Positions 18,108 to 25,557 of a DNA stretch of 64,000 nt are shown piece after piece (position 1 is the first letter of the stretch; every line of letters begins with the position of its first letter). A program made the position numbers and the translations under genes. The notes below the pieces were generated by a model. The model saw only the letters and a list, made by a program, of their open reading frames with translations, was not told the origin of the DNA and did not search any database. Origin of the DNA: DATJMJ01 sp035503915 (GTDB lineage Bacteria; Actinomycetota; Acidimicrobiia; Acidimicrobiales; Palsa-688); NCBI GenBank assembly GCA_035503915.1, contig DATJSU010000037.1:124001-188000 (forward strand). Direction: 5' to 3'.

Positions 18108-19715
18108 GTGACGTGCACTTGTCCCGAGATCCAAGTTCCTGCCCCGTGGCCGGGAGGACGGCGCATGCCGCTTGAAGCCGAGGACGGCCTCGGGCCCGAA
18201 CAGAGGGCATACAACGGGACCGGCGACAACGTGGTCGTTATCGGTGCGGGGCCGGCCGGGTTGACAGCGGCGTACGAGCTCGCCCGGCTGGGCAAGACGT
18301 GCACTGTTGTCGAAGCAGACGACATCGTCGGTGGGATATCGCGCACCGTGGAGAGGGATGGTTGGCGCTTCGATGTCGGGGGCCACCGCTTTTTCACCAA
18401 GGTCAAGGTCGTCGAAGACCTCTGGCATGAGATCCTCCCCGGCGCCGACTTCATGCGCCGGCCCCGTCTTTCGCGCATCTATTACCAGGGGAAGTACTAC
18501 GACTACCCGCTCAAACCGCTGAACGCCCTCCGCAACCTGGGCTTCTTTGAGTCTCTGCGCTGCGCGGGCTCGTACGCCTGGGCCCGAGCTCGCCCGCCTA
18601 AGGACCAAACCACGTTTGAGGGCTGGGTGGCGGCTCGGTTCGGTTGGCGCCTCTACCAACATTTCTTCAAGACCTATACGGAAAAAGTGTGGGGCTACCC
18701 CGGGTCTGAGCTCCAGGCAGACTGGGCAGCACAGCGCATCAAGAACCTCAACCTCTTCAATGCCGTGAAGAGCGCTCTTTTCCCCAAGAAGGGCCAGCGC
18801 GATATCACGACCCTGATAGACCAGTTCGAGTACCCGCGCCTCGGGCCCGGGATGATGTGGGAGCGTTGCCGGGACATAGTCGAGGCAGCCGGGTCAAAGG
18901 TCCACTTGCGCTCAGCTGTCACAAAGGTCCGTCATGCCGGCGGCCGTGCCTATGCGGTGTGCGCCGAGACCGACGGTGCCGTCACCGAACATGCGGCGAG
19001 CGCAGTGATCTCCTCGATGCCCCTGTCGGCTCTCGTAAAGGCTCTCGACCCGGCTCCCCCTCCCGAGGTGCTCGCGGCGGCTAACGGCCTCCATTATCGC
19101 GACCACCTTACCGTCGCTCTGGTTGTGCCGGAATCGGCCAGCTTCCCTGACAATTGGGTTTACGTCCATGACCCTTCGGTGAAGATGGGCCGGATCCAGA
19201 ATTTCGGCCGCTGGTCGCCCTACATGGTAAAAGACGGGCGCGCTTGCTTGGGTTTGGAGTACTTCGTCTTCGAGGGAGACGACATCTGGTCCTTGCCCGA
19301 CCCAGAGCTGGTCGAATTAGGCAAGCGAGAGCTTGGGATCCTCGGCCTCGTCGACCCCGCAAGCGTCGAAGTAGGCTACGCGGTCCGCATGCCCAAGGCT
19401 TACCCTTACTATGACGCGGACTACAGGCAAAATGTAGAGCTCGTGCGAAGGTGGCTCGAGGTCAACGTCTCAAACGTCCACCCTGTAGGACGTAACGGGA
19501 TGCACCGGTACAATAACCAGGACCACTCGATGTACACCGCAATGTTGAGCGTGCAAAATATCCTCGGGGCCGGCCACGACGTTTGGTCGGTCAACGTCGA
19601 AGAGGAGTACCACGAAGAGATAAAGGCAGCGGACGGTGACCGGGCGGGTGCCATGGCCGGGGGAGGCCGTTGGGCGCCGACGTTGCCGAAGAGAGCTGCG
19701 CAGGAGGCTAAGTGA
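18108..19715 (+). CDS. FAD-dependent oxidoreductase, UDP-galactopyranose mutase / amine oxidase-like
   Basis: A 535-residue flavoprotein (516 if ATG 18165 is used instead of GTG 18108). The dinucleotide-binding motif VIGAGPAGLTAAYELA is followed by an acidic strand end (VVEADD) and GGISRT, then DVGGHRFFTK, the layout of the protoporphyrinogen-oxidase/UDP-galactopyranose-mutase-like group. Members act on sugar nucleotides, polyprenoids or porphyrins. The neighbouring membrane glycosyltransferase favours a sugar or envelope role, but this is inference. The final bases overlap the GTG start of the zinc-ribbon gene (19712-19715), suggesting that the two products are made together. Confidence 0.8.
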   Translation: MTCTCPEIQVPAPWPGGRRMPLEAEDGLGPEQRAYNGTGDNVVVIGAGPAGLTAAYELARLGKTCTVVEADDIVGGISRTVERDGWRFDVGGHRFFTKVKVVEDLWHEILPGADFMRRPRLSRIYYQGKYYDYPLKPLNALRNLGFFESLRCAGSYAWARARPPKDQTTFEGWVAARFGWRLYQHFFKTYTEKVWGYPGSELQADWAAQRIKNLNLFNAVKSALFPKKGQRDITTLIDQFEYPRLGPGMMWERCRDIVEAAGSKVHLRSAVTKVRHAGGRAYAVCAETDGAVTEHAASAVISSMPLSALVKALDPAPPPEVLAAANGLHYRDHLTVALVVPESASFPDNWVYVHDPSVKMGRIQNFGRWSPYMVKDGRACLGLEYFVFEGDDIWSLPDPELVELGKRELGILGLVDPASVEVGYAVRMPKAYPYYDADYRQNVELVRRWLEVNVSNVHPVGRNGMHRYNNQDHSMYTAMLSVQNILGAGHDVWSVNVEEEYHEEIKAADGDRAGAMAGGGRWAPTLPKRAAQEAK

Positions 19716-21061
19716 GCACGAAAGTCTGGTACTGCGCGAACTGCGGGTACGAAGTCAACAGCCGGGGGAGGTGCCACAGCTGCGGTGAGCGGCTCGTCGC
19801 CTCACCTTTGCATGAGCTCGAGTCCGGTCCCGACGACGACGAGGTCGGCTACCGGCTCGACCAGTGGGACGACCCGACCAGGGCACGCTTGATCCGCTTG
19901 CTCGTGAATGCCGGAGTCCCTCATCGTTTCGAAGAAGACGAGCTCGTCATCCTTGCCGTCGACGAGCCCGAGGTGGACAAGGTGGTCGCCCGGGCGACAG
20001 CGGGCCTGGCCGGCCTCGAAGACGAAGAGGCCGAAGCACCGGCTGGCCCAGTCGATGCGACTGCCTCCCAGGAGCTCTATCGCGCTGCCAAGATGCTCCG
20101 CGACGACCCAACAGATATGCAGGCCGACGTCGCTTTGGGAGAAGCATCCGGGGCAGTTTTTGCTGTCGATTACCTGCCGGATCTGGACGAAGCCCATATG
20201 GCGGCCGTCGGTCGCGTGACGCGCCGCCTGCTCGGTGCGCTGGGGGCGGACGAGGCTCTCGAGGCAGAGATCCGCCACGAGGCCGAGGTTCTTTGCCGGC
20301 TGATAGCGCCGAGCGCGGGGCCGCCCGCCGTCGAGGCTGAGGCAGAGCGAGCGAGCTCGAGGCTCACGACGGCCGCCAGGCAAAAGGGGCGCTTGGTCGA
20401 GCTCCCCCAATCCGAGGTGACCCCGGGCGGCGAGGTAACACCGGCTGCTCTCACGGGAGGCGGGCCCGAAGAGGGCGAAGCTGTGCCAGCGCAAGCCGAG
20501 GATGGCCTAGCTTCAGTCGGTGTAGCTCCGACCGAAGCCGTAGCTGTCGTAGGTGACGTCGATGACGAGCCGAGCACCGACGATCTCGTCGATGATGACG
20601 AGGACGGGACGGGCGAGATCGTCTACGAGCTCGGCGAGTGGCTCCCTGAGCAAAGGGTGGAGCTTTCTCTCCTCCTCGAATCGGCCGGCATCGCGTACAA
20701 CTGGGACGGGGCCGACCTCACCGTCGCCGAGGAGCACGAAACAGAAGTGGAGGGCCTCTTCGAGCAGGTCCACGGTCTCGTGGACGACGACGACGAAGCT
20801 CGTTACCGCTCGATCGAAGAGCTGTTCGGTGCCGTTGACCGGCTTGCCAACGACCCTGGCAACGACGAGCGCCAGCGGGTCTTCTTGGAGGCCGTCGGCG
20901 CGGTCGAGCTGCCAACGCCGGTGGGAGTTGACGACGCCTTTTGGTGGCGAGTGCGGAGCCAGGGCCACGCGCTGGTGGCGGCGCTCGAACACGACGCGAG
21001 GATTGAAGAGATCTCCCGCGAGGCCGCGCTCCTCGCCGAGATGCTCCACGAGATGGTCTGA
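19712..21061 (+). CDS. Zinc-ribbon protein with a duplicated acidic domain, function unknown
   Basis: A 449-residue protein. It opens with a CxxC...CxxC zinc ribbon (Cys8, Cys11, Cys22, Cys25). A unit of roughly 150 residues then occurs twice, at about 47-198 and 305-449. Each copy starts with a Y-x-L-x-x-W element (YRLDQWDD / YELGEWLP), continues with RxxLxxLLxxAGIxYxxxxxxLxV and E-V-x-x-(V/L), and ends with helices (ELYRAAKMLRDDP / ELFGAVDRLANDP). The first 55 residues of each unit recall the small alpha/beta DUF2007-type domain. The linker (about 210-300) is acidic and low-complexity. There is no signal peptide or membrane helix. It overlaps the flavoprotein gene by four bases. I do not recognise a function. 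Confidence 0.7.
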   Translation: MSTKVWYCANCGYEVNSRGRCHSCGERLVASPLHELESGPDDDEVGYRLDQWDDPTRARLIRLLVNAGVPHRFEEDELVILAVDEPEVDKVVARATAGLAGLEDEEAEAPAGPVDATASQELYRAAKMLRDDPTDMQADVALGEASGAVFAVDYLPDLDEAHMAAVGRVTRRLLGALGADEALEAEIRHEAEVLCRLIAPSAGPPAVEAEAERASSRLTTAARQKGRLVELPQSEVTPGGEVTPAALTGGGPEEGEAVPAQAEDGLASVGVAPTEAVAVVGDVDDEPSTDDLVDDDEDGTGEIVYELGEWLPEQRVELSLLLESAGIAYNWDGADLTVAEEHETEVEGLFEQVHGLVDDDDEARYRSIEELFGAVDRLANDPGNDERQRVFLEAVGAVELPTPVGVDDAFWWRVRSQGHALVAALEHDARIEEISREAALLAEMLHEMV

Positions 21062-21096
21062 CCGGGCAGGAGCTAGGGTAGCCGAGGCGGTACCAG

Positions 21097-21732
21097 ATGG
21101 CGAAAGCCTCTCGAGGCTTCGGGCTGCTGCTGGCGCCCGGAGCAGGTTCCAGCAGCTTGCACCCCGCACTGGTCGCCATTGACGGAGCCGTGAGCGAAGC
21201 CGGAGGTGCCGTCCGCCGGATGGACTTCCCCTACCGGCTTGCGGGCAGGCGTGCCCCGGACCGCATGCCGGTGCTCGTCGGTTCCCTCGTCAGCGTGGCA
21301 CGAGCACTGGCGGCCGAGGTCGGTGTCGACCAGCAAAGGGTCTATCTCGGAGGCCGCTCGATGGGCGGCCGAGCCGCCTCTCTCGCCGTGGCTGCCGGCC
21401 TACCTGCCGCAGGGCTTGTGCTTGTTAGCTACCCGCTGCACCCACCTGGGCGGCCTCAACAAGTCCGATCTGAACATTTCGGCTCCCTCACGCTCCCGTG
21501 CCTCTTCGTCTCTGGGACACGCGACGCTTTCGGCGCTCCCGGCGAGCTGAACGCCGCACTGGCTGCCGTCCCGGGCGCCACCTCGACGGTTTGGTTCGAC
21601 GGCAGTGACCACTCCTTGCGTGGGCGCGACTTGGAGGTCGCGGAGACCGTGAGCCGCTGGATCCTCGCCCGAGAGAGAGCCGGCGCTCAAGTCCTGGGGG
21701 TTTCGTCCCATCCCGGGCCAAACGCTCGGTAA
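21097..21732 (+). CDS. Small alpha/beta hydrolase (KANL3/TEX30-like)
   Basis: A 211-residue compact alpha/beta hydrolase. It shows the nucleophile elbow GGRSMGGR with Ser88, a likely acid in SGTRDAFG and the catalytic His in GSDHSLRG, an intact triad. The LLLAPGAGSS oxyanion-hole strand and overall size match the KANL3/TEX30-type family of dienelactone-hydrolase-like proteins. The substrate is unknown. It starts at ATG 21097, 35 bases after the zinc-ribbon gene. Its last 46 bases overlap the 3' end of the convergent M20 peptidase gene. Confidence 0.8.
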   Translation: MAKASRGFGLLLAPGAGSSSLHPALVAIDGAVSEAGGAVRRMDFPYRLAGRRAPDRMPVLVGSLVSVARALAAEVGVDQQRVYLGGRSMGGRAASLAVAAGLPAAGLVLVSYPLHPPGRPQQVRSEHFGSLTLPCLFVSGTRDAFGAPGELNAALAAVPGATSTVWFDGSDHSLRGRDLEVAETVSRWILARERAGAQVLGVSSHPGPNAR

Positions 21733-22880
21733 AGCTCGGCGAAAGCAGCTGTTGCCGCCACCAGCTGCCCGACGTCGACCCATTCGTCGATCCCGTGCGC
21801 TTGTGCCAGCTCGCCAGGTCCGCAGACAACCGCAGGTAGCCCTGCTTGGTTCCTCACAAACCGTGCGTCGGTGGTGAAGGTCATGCCGATCGTCGCAGGT
21901 GTGGCCCCGGTGGCGTCACGGACGCATCGTTTCACCAGCTCGGCGAAGGGGTGGTCGGCCGCCATCTCGCTCCCTTCACCGAAGTCGCCCACGGTGACCT
22001 GATAGTCGATCCCGTCGACACCAGCGGCATCTATGCGGTCGTGGAGTGCAGCAACCGCCTCGTCGAGGCTCGTCCCAGGAAGCAACCGCCGGTCGAAGCC
22101 AATCCTGGCCTCCTCGGCGATCACGTTTGGGGCGCTCCCGCCCTGGATGGTGCCGACGTTCGCGCTCGGTTGCCCAAGGAGTAGGTGCGGCTCATCGCCG
22201 AAATCGGCGGCGTGCAGCGCGAGCACGACCCTGGCAGCGTGCTCTATCGCTGATACCCCTTCTCGAGGACGGCTACCGTGGCCAGGCTGGCCCCGGAGCA
22301 CGACTTCGCCCTCGAGGCGCCCCCGTTCTGCGACCGAAACCGAAAGGCCTGTGGGTTCGGGCACCAAACATGCGTCCCCGATGATCAAGCCCGACTCCAT
22401 GAGAACCCGAGTCCCAAGGGCCCCGCCGCGCTCCTCGTCTGCCACGAACTGAAAGACGATCTCGCAGCGACGTTCCCACCCAGCGGCGTCGAGGGCCGCC
22501 AAGGCGCAAATGGCGGCGGCCACCCCGCCCTTCATGTCCGCACTCCCGCGCCCATAGAGCCTCCCGTCGACTACGGCCGGCTCGAAGGGCCCCCTGGACC
22601 AGCGTTCGGCGACCACGGGCACGACGTCGGTATGGCCGTTGACAATGAGCGTCGGCAACTTCGCGGGAGCACCCGCGCTGGAAGGGCTTGGCAAGCGAGC
22701 GATGAGCGAGAGGCGACCAGGCAAAGGTTCCACCTCGGTCCAGGTAGGGGACCATGGCGCGAGCGCCTCGCGGAGCACCGGGGCGACAGCCGATTCGTTG
22801 CCAGGCGGGTTCGCAGTCGCGGCCGCGACCAGGGAACTAGTGAGCGCGACGAGACGCTCTCGGTCGACGTGCTCTTGCAC
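21687..22880 (-). CDS. M20 family metallopeptidase (ArgE/DapE/ACY1-like)
   Basis: A di-zinc amidohydrolase/deacylase of about 397 residues. Metal ligands are visible in order: His and Asp in NGHTDVVP, the bridging Asp in GRGSADMKGG, the catalytic Glu pair in ADEERGG, Glu in VPEPTG and the late His in AQAHGIDEW. Family members hydrolyse N-acyl amino acids or succinyl-diaminopimelate; the exact substrate cannot be assigned. I use GTG 22880, eight bases past the glgP stop, rather than TTG 22907, which overlaps glgP. It is likely co-transcribed with glgP. The 3' end overlaps the plus-strand hydrolase gene by 46 bases. Confidence 0.85.
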   Translation of the reverse strand: MQEHVDRERLVALTSSLVAAATANPPGNESAVAPVLREALAPWSPTWTEVEPLPGRLSLIARLPSPSSAGAPAKLPTLIVNGHTDVVPVVAERWSRGPFEPAVVDGRLYGRGSADMKGGVAAAICALAALDAAGWERRCEIVFQFVADEERGGALGTRVLMESGLIIGDACLVPEPTGLSVSVAERGRLEGEVVLRGQPGHGSRPREGVSAIEHAARVVLALHAADFGDEPHLLLGQPSANVGTIQGGSAPNVIAEEARIGFDRRLLPGTSLDEAVAALHDRIDAAGVDGIDYQVTVGDFGEGSEMAADHPFAELVKRCVRDATGATPATIGMTFTTDARFVRNQAGLPAVVCGPGELAQAHGIDEWVDVGQLVAATAAFAELYRAFGPGWDETPRT

Positions 22881-22888
22881 CTGGCACC

Positions 22889-25441
22889 CTAGGTGGACTT
22901 CGCCCAAGCGACGAGGCCCATCTCCGCAGAGCTCGGCAGGTCAGAGTGCGAAGGCACCACGCGCACGGTGAACCCGTGGCGGCCTGCCAGGTCGCATACG
23001 AAGCTCCCTCCCCAGGTGCTCGTGCCTTGCACATCGTCTTTTTTCACAAGCTCCATGCGGACCTTCGCGATGGCGTCCCAGTCAGACATTTCGTCGGCTC
23101 CCGTCACCGGGCCATGGAGGAGCTCGACTGCGACTTCGCTGGGGCTGAGCTCGCCCAGCGCAACTTCGGTAGTGGCATGCCTGGTAGCCCCGAGGTCGGT
23201 CACGAGGGCTGAGGAGTCGATGTCCACGGAGAGCACCGCCACCGTCTCCCAGCCGCCGATTACCCGTCTTTTCCAGGTAGCAAGTTCTTTGGCGCGAGCG
23301 AACTTGTTCGCGCTGAGGGCCTCTGCCCGCTTGGCCATCGGTTCGTACATAGTCTGGACGTAGTCCCGCACCATCCTCGAAGCTTGGACGCGCGGAGCGA
23401 GGGAGCTGAGAGAGTCCTTGATGCGCGCGACCCACTGGCGGGGGAACCTGTCGCCACCACGGTCGTAGTAGAGCGGCACGATCTGGCGCTCGAGGATCTC
23501 GAAAAGGCTGTTCGCTTCCACTTCGTCGCGCCGCAGGTCGGCGTATGACTCGGCGGAGGCGATCTGCCAGCCGTTCTTGCCGTCGAACATCTCGTCCCAC
23601 CACCCGTCGAGCACCGAGCAGTTGATGGCACCGTTAAGCGCCGCTTTCTGGCCGCTCGTGCCGCTCGCTTCCATCGGGCGGCGCGGGTTGTTGAGCCACA
23701 CGTCGCAACCTTGGAGCAGGGTGCGGGCGACGGCGATGTCGTAGTCCTCGATGAAGGCCATACAGTGCCGGACGGCTGGCTCGCTGGCGAACTGGACGAT
23801 CTGACGGATCATTTCCTTGCCGAGGTCGTCGGCTGGATGTGCCTTCCCGCCAAAGATCACTTGTACGGGCCGCTTGCTGTCCAGTAGGAGCTCCTTGAGC
23901 CGCTCGGGTTGTGAGAGCAGGAGCGTCGCCCGTTTGTAGGAGGCAAAGCGCCGGGCGAAGCCGATCGTGAGCACTGTCGGGTCGAGCACATCGTCGGCCC
24001 AGGCTGCGTCGATCGGCGAGACGCCCCTCTCGACCAGGGACGCCTTGAGGTGCGAGCGGACGTAGCCAACGAGCGCTTCCTTGCCCTGCTCGCGCGCTCG
24101 CCAGAGCTCGTCGTCCCGGGCGTCGTTGATCCTTGCCCAGTCTTCAGGCCCTGCATCCTCCCAGGATGGGTTGACGTACTTGGTGAAAAGGTCGTTCATG
24201 CCTGATGAGGTCCAGGTACGCCCATGGACCCCATTAGTGACGGAGGTGATCGGGACTTCCTCGACCGGCACCGAGGGGTAGAGGCTCTGGAACATCGAGC
24301 GGCTCGTGCGCCCGTGGAGCTTGGCGACCCCGTTGGCCATTGCCGCCAGCCGCAAGCCCATGACGGCCATATTGAAGGGGGCATTGGGCGGTTCCCCGGG
24401 GGCATGCCCGAGCGCCATCAGGTCTGAGATGTCAACTCCACAGTCGTGCGCCCAGCCGGAGAAGTACTTCTCCATCAGCTCGGCCGGGAAACGGTCGATC
24501 CCGGCGGGGACCGGCGTATGAGTCGTAAAGATGGTGCCCGCCCTGGCCGCCTCGATCGCTTCGGCAAAGTTGAGGCCCTGCAAGGTGATGAGCTGGCGGA
24601 TGCGCTCGAGGCCGAGGAACCCGGCATGCCCCTCGTTCGAATGGAAAATCTGTGCTTTTTCCCCGACGGCATTGAGCGCCCGGACACCTCCGATGCCGAG
24701 CAGGATCTCCTGGCGCAGCCTGTGCTCGGTGCCTCCTCCGTAGAGCCGGTCTGTGACACTTCGCAGCTCATCCGAATTTTCGTCGACGTTGGCATCCAAG
24801 AGGTAGAGCTTGACGCGCCCGACGGCAGCCACCCATATCCGCGTGGTGAGCACCTGCCCGGCAAGGTCCACGGCCACGCGTTGTTCCTCGATCGGCGTCA
24901 GTGCCATACCGTGTGGGTCTGTGACCGGGTAGCGCTCCTCCTGCCAGCCGTCCGCATTGAGACGCTGGCGGAAGTAACCCTCGCGGTACAACAACCCGAC
25001 GCCGACCATGGGCACCCCGAGGCTGCTGGCGGCCTTCAAGTGGTCGCCCGCGAGGATCCCGAGACCCCCCGAGTACTGCGGCAAGGCTTCCGCGATCCCA
25101 AACTCAGGCGAAAAGTAGGCCACTTTTACGAGGGCCGAGCGGCCCCGGTTCTGGAACCAGCGCGGCGCGTGCATGTACCGCCCTAAGTCGGCGTGGATCT
25201 CGCCGAGGAAAGACATGAAGGCGTTGTCCTTGGACAACGCTTCCAAACGCTCACGAGCGACGAGTGACAGCACCTGCACGGGGTCGTGCTGGGTGAGCTC
25301 CCAGAGCTGCGGGTCGACCCAGCGGAAGACGTCACGGGTACGTTCGTCCCAGGACCAGCGAAGGTTGAACGCGAGCTCCTGGAGCGGGACGAGCGGCTCG
25401 GGGAGGCGGGCTCGGACAGTGAAGCTCCTGAAGGCTTTCAT
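22889..25441 (-). CDS. glgP: Alpha-glucan (glycogen/maltodextrin) phosphorylase
   Basis: PLP-dependent phosphorolysis of alpha-1,4-glucan to glucose 1-phosphate. From ATG 25441 the protein has 850 residues, the length of the short bacterial alpha-glucan phosphorylase group with its extra N-terminal segment (LQELAFNLRWSWDERTR). Key features are the substrate loop EFGIAEALPQYSGGLGILAGDHLKAASSLG (read in parts), FHSNEGHAGFL, and MEASGTSGQKAALNGA, whose Lys binds PLP. The frame stays open to 26359, but that stretch has no homology and would overlap glgE. It is transcribed away from glgE-treS-mak-glgB, giving one divergent glucan locus. Confidence 0.95.
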   Translation of the reverse strand: MKAFRSFTVRARLPEPLVPLQELAFNLRWSWDERTRDVFRWVDPQLWELTQHDPVQVLSLVARERLEALSKDNAFMSFLGEIHADLGRYMHAPRWFQNRGRSALVKVAYFSPEFGIAEALPQYSGGLGILAGDHLKAASSLGVPMVGVGLLYREGYFRQRLNADGWQEERYPVTDPHGMALTPIEEQRVAVDLAGQVLTTRIWVAAVGRVKLYLLDANVDENSDELRSVTDRLYGGGTEHRLRQEILLGIGGVRALNAVGEKAQIFHSNEGHAGFLGLERIRQLITLQGLNFAEAIEAARAGTIFTTHTPVPAGIDRFPAELMEKYFSGWAHDCGVDISDLMALGHAPGEPPNAPFNMAVMGLRLAAMANGVAKLHGRTSRSMFQSLYPSVPVEEVPITSVTNGVHGRTWTSSGMNDLFTKYVNPSWEDAGPEDWARINDARDDELWRAREQGKEALVGYVRSHLKASLVERGVSPIDAAWADDVLDPTVLTIGFARRFASYKRATLLLSQPERLKELLLDSKRPVQVIFGGKAHPADDLGKEMIRQIVQFASEPAVRHCMAFIEDYDIAVARTLLQGCDVWLNNPRRPMEASGTSGQKAALNGAINCSVLDGWWDEMFDGKNGWQIASAESYADLRRDEVEANSLFEILERQIVPLYYDRGGDRFPRQWVARIKDSLSSLAPRVQASRMVRDYVQTMYEPMAKRAEALSANKFARAKELATWKRRVIGGWETVAVLSVDIDSSALVTDLGATRHATTEVALGELSPSEVAVELLHGPVTGADEMSDWDAIAKVRMELVKKDDVQGTSTWGGSFVCDLAGRHGFTVRVVPSHSDLPSSAEMGLVAWAKST

Positions 25442-25557
25442 CTGGGCCCAACGTAGCAACTGCGGGCCCGTTGCCCCCAGCCGAGGCTGCCCGTCACCGT
25501 CGGGCGCTTGCCGGCAACCCAGCAAAGGTTGCCTGTCGTGGCAGTAGCTTGGGGACG
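25442..25557. promoter_or_regulatory. Divergent glgP/glgE control region with inverted repeat
   Basis: These 116 bases must carry promoters for both directions, though no clear -35/-10 boxes are visible. They hold an exact inverted repeat GGCAACC-N7-GGTTGCC (25513-25519 and 25527-25533), 24 bases before the glgE ATG, and a shorter one GCCCG-N7-CGGGC (25489-25505). The first could be an operator or a 5'-UTR hairpin in glgE mRNA. The same 7-base arms occur in the hairpin at 7471-7490, with a different spacer. Confidence 0.4.
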
